Below are positions 1-6,833 of a DNA stretch of 28,288 nt, one piece after another; positions within the stretch are counted from its first letter, which is position 1, and the number at the start of each line of letters is the position of its first letter. A program made the translations under genes and the position numbers. The notes under the pieces were generated by a model. The model was not told where the DNA came from. It made no database searches and saw nothing but the letters and a program-made list of their open reading frames with translations. Source of the DNA: Bacillota bacterium (lineage in GTDB: Bacteria > Bacillota > Clostridia > Lachnospirales > Lachnospiraceae); the NCBI GenBank assembly GCA_023411225.1, contig JAEYPA010000072.1, forward strand, positions 1-28,288, written 5' to 3'.

Positions 1-137
1 CAGATGCTTCCTTTCAATAAAGTTCCTTTCCCGTCCATGTATGTAGTCGGTCTTCCTTCACCTAATGGAAACATAAAAATAAGTATTACAATTAATATTA
101 GTAATACACCACCCAGAATAATAATACCTATATTCAT
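1..137 (-). CDS. membrane-anchored protein, N-terminal fragment (possibly alpha/beta hydrolase family)
   Basis: Only the first 45 codons lie in the window; the gene continues past position 1. The start is ATG at 137-135, preceded on the minus strand by a GAGGAGA ribosome binding site with about 7 bases of spacing. Residues 1-24 form one hydrophobic segment (MNIGIIILGGVLLILIVILI), followed by FPLGEGRPTTYMDGKG and GTLLKGSI. This pattern of a single N-terminal membrane helix followed by a short extracytoplasmic stretch recalls membrane-anchored alpha/beta-hydrolase-fold proteins of Clostridia. No catalytic motif is visible, so the family assignment is only a guess. The gene diverges from queT. 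Confidence 0.6.
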   Translation of the reverse strand, partial: MNIGIIILGGVLLILIVILIFMFPLGEGRPTTYMDGKGTLLKGSI

Positions 138-377
138 AATACTATCTCCTCTCTTAATAAAAGAAAATCCATATAGTGATTCTCATGGAATATAAAACAA
201 TCTCGTTAAATCAATTATTTTTTCACCTGAAGACACTCTGATACAGGGATGCAGTGTCAATGATGAGTTCGTTGAAAGAGAAATTTTCTTGGATTCTCCA
301 CAGACAATAGTTAAGCTAATTATACATATAATGTCACCTTTACACAAATATTTCTTTGTACCACAAATATTTCTTTC
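138..377. other. divergent intergenic region with weak inverted repeats
   Basis: This is the gap between the minus-strand membrane protein and the queT promoter. It holds a 6-bp inverted repeat GACACT/AGTGTC (232-237 and 253-258, 15-base loop) and a weaker GAGAA/TTCTC repeat (278-282 and 294-298). A 15-base direct repeat, CACAAATATTTCTTT, occurs at 343-357 and 362-376, just upstream of the queT -35 box. No convincing promoter for the minus-strand gene was found. A 66-codon minus-strand reading frame here has no ribosome binding site or protein-like composition. Confidence 0.4.
343..376 (+). repeat. 15-base direct repeat, period 19
   Basis: CACAAATATTTCTTT is present exactly at 343-357 and again at 362-376, separated by GTAC. 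The second copy ends 2 bases before the proposed queT -35 box (378-383). That position would suit an activator or repressor site, but AT-rich repeats of this length also arise by chance or slippage. Confidence 0.45.
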
Positions 378-406
378 TTGCATTTTCTCTTCATATACGT
401 TATAGT
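378..406 (+). promoter_or_regulatory. putative queT promoter
   Basis: The -35 is TTGCAT (378-383) and the -10 is TATAGT (401-406), with exactly 17 bases between them. The -10 matches 5 of 6 consensus bases and the -35 only 3 of 6. The predicted start near 412-414 lies just 5' of the candidate riboswitch hairpin that begins at 419, which supports the choice. Confidence 0.5.
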
Positions 407-418
407 AGCAAATGCAAT

Positions 419-460
419 CGAGTGTTCGAAACCTTCCACTCGTAAAACAAAACTAAAGGA
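419..460 (+). promoter_or_regulatory. candidate preQ1-I riboswitch controlling queT translation
   Basis: A perfect 6-bp stem, CGAGTG (419-424) with CACTCG (437-442), encloses a 12-base loop that begins UUC and ends in C. An A-rich tail, TAAAACAAAACTAAAGGAG, then runs directly into the Shine-Dalgarno sequence. This matches the layout of preQ1-I riboswitches (short stem, roughly 12-base loop starting UUC, A-rich tail ending CUAAGG at the ribosome binding site). Loop bases CCUU (432-435) could pair with AAGG (456-459) and hide the Shine-Dalgarno when ligand is bound. Known riboswitches of this class precede QueT/COG4708 transporters. The loop core differs from the usual consensus, so the call is moderate. 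Confidence 0.55.
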
Positions 461-467
461 GATTAAT

Positions 468-965
468 ATGGATAAGAAAGTTTTATTTCTCACGCAGTCA
501 GCTATTATTGCTGGTCTGTACATTGTGCTGTTATTGGCATTTCAACCAATCAGTGTGTCTGCGATTCAATTTAGAATCAGCGAATCACTAACCATTCTTC
601 CCTTTTTTACCCCTGCTGCCATTCCAGGCTTATTTGTAGGTTGTTTTCTAGGGAATCTTTTGGCAGGATGTGCACCACTGGACTTTATCTTTGGAAGTCT
701 TACTACTTTGGTAGCGGCAGCCCTGTCCTATGGCTTACGTAAACACAAATTCTTAGTGCCCATTCCACCCATTGTACTCAATGCTTTAGTGGTTCCTTTC
801 ATTCTATTAAAGGCATATGGAGCAGAGGATGGCATTCCATTCATGATGGCAACGGTAGGTGCCGGTCAGATTATTGCCTGTGGTGTCTTAGGAATGATAC
901 TATTAATGGCACTGGATCGTCATAAACATATTATATTCGAAAACTATAGATATGAAAGAAAATAA
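468..965 (+). CDS. queT: QueT family ECF transporter S component (queuosine precursor uptake)
   Basis: This 165-aa polytopic membrane protein matches the QueT/DUF988 (COG4708) family, the substrate-capture subunit of energy-coupling-factor transporters for queuosine precursors. The start chosen is ATG at 468, preceded by AAAGGAGA; an upstream in-frame ATG at 378 would place coding sequence over the promoter and riboswitch and has no ribosome binding site. The sequence has an N-terminal helix (TQSAIIAGLYIVLLLAF), the family stretch IQFRISESLTILPFF, then GLFVGCFLGNLLAGCAPLDF and further hydrophobic helices. It should work with the shared ECF ATPases and EcfT encoded elsewhere. It is monocistronic, with a terminator 50 bases downstream. 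Confidence 0.93.
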   Translation: MDKKVLFLTQSAIIAGLYIVLLLAFQPISVSAIQFRISESLTILPFFTPAAIPGLFVGCFLGNLLAGCAPLDFIFGSLTTLVAAALSYGLRKHKFLVPIPPIVLNALVVPFILLKAYGAEDGIPFMMATVGAGQIIACGVLGMILLMALDRHKHIIFENYRYERK

Positions 966-1014
966 AGGAAACAGATAACTATACAAGTAATCCAACTTAA
1001 GGGGCATTAGTAAC

Positions 1015-1063
1015 AAAAAAGCACGATAGTTTCGTAGAGATACGATTTCTATCGTGCTTTTTT
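1015..1063. terminator. bidirectional intrinsic terminator
   Basis: The arms AAAAAAGCACGATAG (1015-1029) and CTATCGTGCTTTTTT (1049-1063) are perfectly complementary over 15 bp. The loop holds an inner CGTA/TACG stem. The flanking A6 and T6 runs allow termination of queT on the plus strand and of the surface-protein operon on the minus strand, whose last gene stops at 1078. Confidence 0.93.
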
Positions 1064-1077
1064 ATACGATGTATTTA

Positions 1078-3291
1078 TTATTTATGTTGCCTTTTCTTCA
1101 TCACTGCGACAATAACAGCCGCAATCACCAGTGTGCATCCCGTCACGGCAAGCACAATAGGACTGGAACGGTAGACCATTGAGCCAATAACATTATTACT
1201 TTTCCCACAGTAAATACATGTTCCATACTCATAATAGTGGCCATGAGCCTTTGTGTTCTGCTTTGACAATACCTTTCCACAAACCATGCATTTTTTCTCC
1301 ATGCTTCCATCGGTTTCGCAACCGGCCACCACAACATTGGAGAAGTGCATTTCGGATTTATGTCCGTATTTTTGGCAAATAAAGCCGTCTTTTATTTGTT
1401 TTTTGGTAAGAAGCTCCGCGTCCCCAAAAGATTCAGGAGCTTTACCGTATGCTCTCGGTGCATCATAATAGTAATTTTCGCTTACTTGATAGGCACCATT
1501 TGTGTAATAATCTCCTGAACTTGCACCGCAAATACCACTTTTGACACCGGATGTAACATCGATATATCCAATACTTGTACAGTTACGCAGGGTAACACAG
1601 GAGCCGTTGCTATAGTAATATCCGATGATTCCTCCGGCATAACTCTTACCGTTAATCGTGCCGGTATTGATACAATTGGTTAGTCTCACCGAGCCGTCTT
1701 TTCGAACTTCAAGTTTTCCAATCAGTCCGCCACCATCGTATTTGACAGCGGTGATATCTCCGTAGTTGGCGCAATGATCAATGTAAAGCTTATTAGCCGC
1801 TCTGCTCTCATCAACTCCACCGATCAGTCCACCGGACCAAGTGCCGGACACACGGCAGTTGCTATAACAGTCATCAAACCACGTAGCTGTGTATCCGCCA
1901 TTGTCAGCTCTATATAAGCCAATCAGTCCGCCAGCTGTGTTTTCGGCATTGATGTATGAATTCAAGGCAACCCAATCGTTTTGATGGGTGACTGTATTAT
2001 CCGTTGCACGGTATCTTCCGATGATTGCAGCAGCATTACTGTTTACAAGCATCGAGTTTTCCACGGTTAGTTCGTAAATAGCACAGTCGTATGCAGCATT
2101 GATGAAGCCGGAACTGTTTTTGCTATCTTTTTCCGGGTGATAAAGCCCGTAAATCCTATAGCCGTTTCCAAAAATCGTTCCAGTAAACTCTTTGGATTCT
2201 GTTCCTATTCCCTCCCATTTGTATATTTGATAGGAAGCAGAGCGAATCTTTCCTTCATCCGTAACGGTGATGGGGTTGACAATAATGTCGTTGGTCAGCC
2301 AAATATCATCGCCCGGATCCATATGATATACGCACCATAATAGCTCTGATGCGGTTCCAACGCAAAGTCTTCCAATACTATTTCTTTTGGGCTCTGTAAA
2401 ATTAGCAATTTGTGTCGGACCGTATTCTTTCACCTCACATTGATTGATTGAAATGTCAGCAACATAGAACGGTTTTTCCATGGTGGAACAATAAGCAGAA
2501 TCTGTATCATCTTCATCTGTCAAAAGAGCAAGCTTTACGGTATAATTACCTGCATTTACCGGTCTTTGAGTTGTTCTAACATACTGCCTGGTTTGACTTT
2601 TGCTAATGGTTTCATATCCGTAATATAGAACATTGTAATGAGCAATATTCTTATGGCAACTCCAATTGTTCTCATAGAAAATCTCATATTGCAGTGCCGT
2701 TGTATCACAGTTACGGCTTGCCTCGTAAACAGCCGATGTATCAATAGTTACCGATGCCTTTTCCCCACAATGCTTACATGTGGCAACGATGGAATACCCG
2801 GAGGCTTTGTATTGCCAATCGTGGTCATTCACCGTAAATGTAATCGGTGTTGTGCGATACATTTCAACCATATCAAATTCTTCAGAATCCCAAAGCCATC
2901 TCAATGAAAGGCTGACCGTATAGGTACCGGATGCAGTGGGTACCACATCGCTGATGGGATAGTCGGTTTCTCCGGAACCTTCATAGAGAACCACATAGTC
3001 TTCAGCCCCGATGTCTTTCCAACCGGCGTCGGACACTTTAATTTTTACACCTGTACAGTTAAAAGAGGAGCCATCTTGCATATCAATAGAAACCGTCGCA
3101 TCATATTGCTCTCCGCAAGAGGAACACTCGGCAATCAGCTGATTTCCGTCCGCATAGCACGAAACCGTAGCGTCCTCGTCACATTGGTGACTTTTATCAA
3201 TCGCATATACTGAGACCGTTTCTGCCCACATCAATAGAGCAAACAGCATACACGCCAGTAACATTCGGCACAGTTTTTTTATCATGAGCAT
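1078..3291 (-). CDS. surface protein with GLUG-type repeats, CxxC pairs and C-terminal membrane anchor
   Basis: This 737-aa protein has a signal peptide (residues 1-30), two N-terminal beta-rich units, a glycine-rich repeat region, and a C-terminal membrane helix (about 711-730) followed by KKRQHK. GLUG-like motifs occur as GGLIGLYRA (454), GGLIGGVDE (487), GGLIGKLEV (521) and GGIIGYYYS (553). CxxC pairs lie at 56/59, 172/175, 668/671 and 692/695 in zinc-ribbon-like contexts; the first two close related segments of the form (Y)xIxAxCxxCGE. It is the last gene of the operon. The ATG at 3291 is preceded by GGAGGAAAGGG; a second ATG is two codons downstream. GLUG motifs are known from bacterial surface proteins and adhesins. 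The ligand is unknown; the role in adhesion or matrix binding is inference. Confidence 0.85.
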   Translation of the reverse strand: MLMIKKLCRMLLACMLFALLMWAETVSVYAIDKSHQCDEDATVSCYADGNQLIAECSSCGEQYDATVSIDMQDGSSFNCTGVKIKVSDAGWKDIGAEDYVVLYEGSGETDYPISDVVPTASGTYTVSLSLRWLWDSEEFDMVEMYRTTPITFTVNDHDWQYKASGYSIVATCKHCGEKASVTIDTSAVYEASRNCDTTALQYEIFYENNWSCHKNIAHYNVLYYGYETISKSQTRQYVRTTQRPVNAGNYTVKLALLTDEDDTDSAYCSTMEKPFYVADISINQCEVKEYGPTQIANFTEPKRNSIGRLCVGTASELLWCVYHMDPGDDIWLTNDIIVNPITVTDEGKIRSASYQIYKWEGIGTESKEFTGTIFGNGYRIYGLYHPEKDSKNSSGFINAAYDCAIYELTVENSMLVNSNAAAIIGRYRATDNTVTHQNDWVALNSYINAENTAGGLIGLYRADNGGYTATWFDDCYSNCRVSGTWSGGLIGGVDESRAANKLYIDHCANYGDITAVKYDGGGLIGKLEVRKDGSVRLTNCINTGTINGKSYAGGIIGYYYSNGSCVTLRNCTSIGYIDVTSGVKSGICGASSGDYYTNGAYQVSENYYYDAPRAYGKAPESFGDAELLTKKQIKDGFICQKYGHKSEMHFSNVVVAGCETDGSMEKKCMVCGKVLSKQNTKAHGHYYEYGTCIYCGKSNNVIGSMVYRSSPIVLAVTGCTLVIAAVIVAVMKKRQHK

Positions 3292-3306
3292 TTTCCCTTT
3301 CCTCCA

Positions 3307-3951
3307 TCATTTGTATTCTTGATTTTTTCTTATTCTTTTCCAATAAATAACCAGAAAAGGAATATAGGTGAATATTGGCAAAAGCACGCCTACTTGCCGC
3401 AAATTTTCAGATTGAACCAGTGTATTAAATATGCTGTGGTACAAAATTGCAAAGATCAGTAACGACAAAGTCCCCGGTAAAAATAATCTATTTTGGTATT
3501 TGACAAATGACATTCCCATTCCGATAGAGGCTGTGCAAATACCATGCATTAATCCCGCACCCACACCGCGAGATAACACCCATAGAATACTTAATGAATC
3601 TGTGGATTGCAGAAAAATAGTAATGTTCTCCAGCATGGCAAATCCAAAACCAACGGAATAAGAAGTTGAAATAATATCTTCCCGCTTTTCAGCCATAACA
3701 AAGGTAAAAAACAGTACGGGGATTGCTTTGGCAATTTCTTCAGTGACAGGGGTAATATTCACTGTAGTATTGAAATAATTATTGCCCGAGAATTCCAATA
3801 AAATAGAATTAATTTGCGATGTTATCAATGCCACTGTCATACCTACAATGGCAAAGGAAAAAACTCTGCGACTTCTCGGTTCCAAAAAGGCCAGCATCAA
3901 AATAAAAGGGATACATAAACATATATAGGCAATTACAACGAAGTCAGGAAT
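3307..3951 (-). CDS. PrsW-like glutamic-type intramembrane protease, start uncertain
   Basis: The reading frame is open from 4101 to 3307, but only the part after about 3951 looks like protein; the earlier stretch is hydrophilic and overlaps the upstream gene by 169 bases. All PrsW motifs are present: VTEEIAKAIP (EExxK), GFGFAMLENI (FxxxE), LMHGICTASIG (HxxxxxxxG) and ILYHSIFNTL (H...N), set in about six membrane helices. There is no ATG, GTG or TTG at a sensible place. An ATT codon at 3951 sits 8 bases after AAAGGGGG; the first in-frame ATG (3897) would cut the first helix. The frame could instead be entered by a -1 shift near the G5 run at 3964-3960. PrsW proteases cleave membrane proteins, such as anti-sigma factors. 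The target here is unknown, but the co-transcribed single-helix surface proteins are candidates. Confidence 0.75.
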   Translation of the reverse strand: MPDFVVIAYICLCIPFILMLAFLEPRSRRVFSFAIVGMTVALITSQINSILLEFSGNNYFNTTVNITPVTEEIAKAIPVLFFTFVMAEKREDIISTSYSVGFGFAMLENITIFLQSTDSLSILWVLSRGVGAGLMHGICTASIGMGMSFVKYQNRLFLPGTLSLLIFAILYHSIFNTLVQSENLRQVGVLLPIFTYIPFLVIYWKRIRKNQEYK

Positions 3952-4646
3952 TTGACTCGCCCCCTTTCCTGCAAAGGTAGGAGCAACAAAATGTTTACAG
4001 CGAATACGATATAAAACAGAAGCATCAATATCCATTCTATAACCGAACTCACCCAAAGATAACGAATGTATTTTTCTACCGTTGTCAAAATAAGAAAGCA
4101 AGTTAACACAATATTATATGGTCTAACGCAACTCACGAATCCGAATTTCTCGTCAGGTACCAGAGCAAATCGCAAGGTAGTAAAGGCGGTTCGTGCATTG
4201 ATTGCAGATATTAGTCCAAAGGACCCAACTATTCCTATCCAATATGAAAAACCAAAAGTGTCACATTGACAGTACCAACCTATCTCTGTCACAACATAGG
4301 TAACCATAATCACAATCGGAGCGATCCAAGGAAAATGCCGACTTTTGGAGTTGTCATTTTTCGGATCGTAATATATGGAGGAAACAGGATTTGTGTTTTG
4401 CGTACAGAAAAACAAAGCTGATCCGAGCCCTCCCAAAAGTCCTATATTTACCTCGGTGTCGAAGGAGTTTCCGGTAATGATCAGTGTAAAATAGGAAAGA
4501 TGGGCCATAAACAGGCATGCGACAGCCATAGTGGGCATTCGGAAATAGAGGCCGTGTGTTCTCGGAAACACACGGCCGATTCCGTAAATCAAAGCTAGAA
4601 ATGACGGAATCAAAACAAAAAGTATTCGCCAAATATAATCGTTCAT
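3933..4646 (-). CDS. polytopic membrane protein of unknown function
   Basis: This 237-aa protein has about seven hydrophobic segments, among them RILFVLIPSFLALIYGIG, PTMAVACLFMAHLSYFTLII, IAPIVIMVTYVVTEIGW, YIVLTCFLILTT-like and IEWILMLLFYIVFAVNILLL. It ends in charged residues (LQERGRVKFLTSL). No enzymatic motif was recognised. It lies 12 bases after the 724-aa gene and its last codons overlap the start of the PrsW-like frame. The overlap and the homopolymeric G5 at the junction raise the possibility that it and the PrsW domain are one long membrane protease made by frameshifting or split by a frameshift. Otherwise it may be a partner or accessory subunit of the protease. Confidence 0.72.
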   Translation of the reverse strand: MNDYIWRILFVLIPSFLALIYGIGRVFPRTHGLYFRMPTMAVACLFMAHLSYFTLIITGNSFDTEVNIGLLGGLGSALFFCTQNTNPVSSIYYDPKNDNSKSRHFPWIAPIVIMVTYVVTEIGWYCQCDTFGFSYWIGIVGSFGLISAINARTAFTTLRFALVPDEKFGFVSCVRPYNIVLTCFLILTTVEKYIRYLWVSSVIEWILMLLFYIVFAVNILLLLPLQERGRVKFLTSL

Positions 4647-4658
4647 AATAACCTCTTG

Positions 4659-6833
4659 TCAGTTTGATTCAACTGTACCTTTTTTGTTACGGCGCTTCAT
4701 CTCTGTGATTGTTAAGATAAAAGCGAGTGCTGCTCCAACCGTAAATGCTATGATGCCGATTGAAAGTGTGCTGGATGCAAAAATGGAACCAGTATTATTT
4801 GCAGCAGAGGTATCCATCTTCAAGAAGAAATAGATGGAAGGCGCACCGCTCTTTTTGCTGAACTGATTGAAGTTAGCGGCGGCGGTGGAATTAAAATCGT
4901 GGACTGCCTTATAGTTTTTGGCTTGTGTTGAGGTCAATTTGGTGTTTCCTTTTACCAAAGCTGTAGGAGTCAGAGGATTGCCGAGACGGGCATCCTTGGA
5001 ATAGTAGAGTGCTACCCATTCCTCGGATCCGTTTAGCGCATTAAGATCTCCATACAACTTCAAACTGTCGGTTTCGTTTTCTGCCGCTGTTACCAGCTTT
5101 GCCGCATAGTATACATAATAAGTCTTTTGTGCCTTTTCGTCATACTTCATGTCAACAAGAACTCTCGGAATTTTTGTGTATTCAACCTTTTCGGTATCGG
5201 GATGATACAAATAAGATTGAACTGTGAGAAAAGTCAACACCAAAGAAGCAACCATGGCTACGGCACCGACTACTGCCAGAGCCTTGAATGCAATTGCTGA
5301 ATAGGTACCGAAGCAGCAAGTTGAAGTTGAGGTTTGAAAGTTCATGATTTTCCAGGATGTGTCTTGATAAATATCGGGTAAATGCCCCATCATTGCTTCA
5401 GTAAGTGCTTTTTTTGACGCGAATTGGAGGCCGTCAATCGCCGCTGAGTATCCAACAACAGTAAAAGTAGTATTATAGGTTATGTTAAGCGTAGCTTTCA
5501 TAGCAATGGCAGCGGCACCGCAGCCGATGGCAACTGCGCCGGTAACTCCGGAGAGAACCGCCAAAGAAATTCTCAGTGCCTTGTTTTCTCTCCAATCCTT
5601 GCTCTTTCCGAAATCAGCACCCTCGGTCTTTGCTTTTTCACGAATTGCGGCACTTGTCAAGGCAATGCTATCAGTGTCGGTAAATAAGCTACGATCAACA
5701 CCAAAATAAACTGAGATATCATCGATATCGTCCAACTCTTTGAGGCAGGTATCAACATAACTGAAACTCTCTTTCATGGCGGCGTTTTCGTTTGCTTTTG
5801 CCTTTGTGCTGTATGCGTTTGCTACCAAAGAGCCGAGACCAACTGTGCCAACTGCACCGACCTGACCAGGTGTCACGGCGGTGGCAAGCAAATCAATCAT
5901 TGTGTCGTCAAGATAGAGTTGGTTGTTGCCGGTGTAGGTTGTAGGAAGCATCATTGCATCGTAAAGAGTAAGTCCTGTATTGCCGAACTTATAAGTTGTT
6001 GCTGCTTCATAGAGACTCTGATAGTAGAGTGCCGTATCAACTTCACTTTCCTCAATGGTTTGGCAATACGCATCGATACCACCAGCATCTTTTATGGCAT
6101 CAGCAGTGCTCTTGGCATTCAACAGTTGTGCACGGAAGTCGTCAAGAACTCCGGCAATCTGCGTACGGGCATTGTTGCGGGACGGAGGGATCTCGTCCGA
6201 CAAAACCGTGTTTTCAAGGCGGTCAAGGAAGGAATCGTCTGAAACGTCGGTACATCCGAGAGCCAGGGCTGTGTAAATAACATCGAGAATCTCGGTGTTA
6301 CCCTGCATAAATATGGTATGAAGTGTCGCTTCATCGGTGCCGGCATCAAGCATTAAGTCGCCCATCTTGCTACCTGTATCATCCTCGACAATTTTCTGTA
6401 ACAATGTATAAGCACGAATAGCATATTCCGATTTGTTTTTATAGTTTTCACGAAATTCTTTAATGGAAGCTGAGAAATTATTGAGCATCGCGGTAATATT
6501 GTTGCTGATTTCTTCCAGTTCCTGCTGATAGGCCTCAAAAGAATATCCGCCCTTCATATTCATAAGGGATATGTCCGTGATTGCTTCATTACTGTTGGTT
6601 GTGGTTTTATAACCAATCCAAACAGGTCCGCCGTTGCCGCCGTTATTGGCGTCAAGAGTTTCGAATACCTGATATCCGGCTTCTGTAAGCAATTTGTCTC
6701 CATCAGCGCCGTAAGCTATTTTGATATCGCTTAAATACTGATTCGTTGAGGCAGCCAATGTCTGTATCGGCGATAACACAGCCATTAATACCGCCATAAA
6801 TACTGCCAGGGATAGATTCATGAATTTTTTCAT
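4659..6833 (-). CDS. secreted membrane-anchored protein, short paralogue of the 1727-aa protein
   Basis: This 724-aa protein has a signal peptide (1-28), a beta-prism-like repeat (about 33-92, from YLSDIKIAYG to IGYKTTTNSNEAITDIS), a helical region (about 100-400), hydrophobic segments at about 419-446 and 512-538, a second beta unit (about 551-675), and a C-terminal membrane helix (about 684-710) followed by KRRNKKG. Every block has a counterpart in the first 780 residues of the upstream 1727-aa protein, for example VEYTKIPRVLVDMKYDE versus LDYTEIPNIIYDYKDE, and ALYYSKDARLGNPLT versus CLFYTKDPNAGKPIT. The start ATG overlaps the upstream stop as ATGA, with AAGGAG ahead of it, so the two are probably translationally coupled. 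The repeat recalls the MABP beta-prism pattern (Y-I-D...GY...GY-T...ITDI), but this is weak. Function is unknown. Confidence 0.82.
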   Translation of the reverse strand: MKKFMNLSLAVFMAVLMAVLSPIQTLAASTNQYLSDIKIAYGADGDKLLTEAGYQVFETLDANNGGNGGPVWIGYKTTTNSNEAITDISLMNMKGGYSFEAYQQELEEISNNITAMLNNFSASIKEFRENYKNKSEYAIRAYTLLQKIVEDDTGSKMGDLMLDAGTDEATLHTIFMQGNTEILDVIYTALALGCTDVSDDSFLDRLENTVLSDEIPPSRNNARTQIAGVLDDFRAQLLNAKSTADAIKDAGGIDAYCQTIEESEVDTALYYQSLYEAATTYKFGNTGLTLYDAMMLPTTYTGNNQLYLDDTMIDLLATAVTPGQVGAVGTVGLGSLVANAYSTKAKANENAAMKESFSYVDTCLKELDDIDDISVYFGVDRSLFTDTDSIALTSAAIREKAKTEGADFGKSKDWRENKALRISLAVLSGVTGAVAIGCGAAAIAMKATLNITYNTTFTVVGYSAAIDGLQFASKKALTEAMMGHLPDIYQDTSWKIMNFQTSTSTCCFGTYSAIAFKALAVVGAVAMVASLVLTFLTVQSYLYHPDTEKVEYTKIPRVLVDMKYDEKAQKTYYVYYAAKLVTAAENETDSLKLYGDLNALNGSEEWVALYYSKDARLGNPLTPTALVKGNTKLTSTQAKNYKAVHDFNSTAAANFNQFSKKSGAPSIYFFLKMDTSAANNTGSIFASSTLSIGIIAFTVGAALAFILTITEMKRRNKKGTVESN

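Noticed and set aside
232..258. T-box or other known riboswitch in the minus-strand leader at the left edge
   Set aside because: There is only a 6-bp stem, with no T-box consensus and no terminator pair.
183..383. 66-codon minus-strand reading frame upstream of queT
   Set aside because: It has no ribosome binding site, has an odd composition, and overlaps the queT promoter region; it is likely chance.
378..467. Upstream in-frame ATG start for queT
   Set aside because: It would translate the promoter and riboswitch region and has no Shine-Dalgarno; the ATG at 468 has AAAGGAG and begins the family-typical N-terminus.
3952..4101. ATG at 4101 as the start of the PrsW-like gene
   Set aside because: It gives a 169-base overlap, a hydrophilic N-terminus unlike the family, and no ribosome binding site; it is a shadow of the 237-aa gene.
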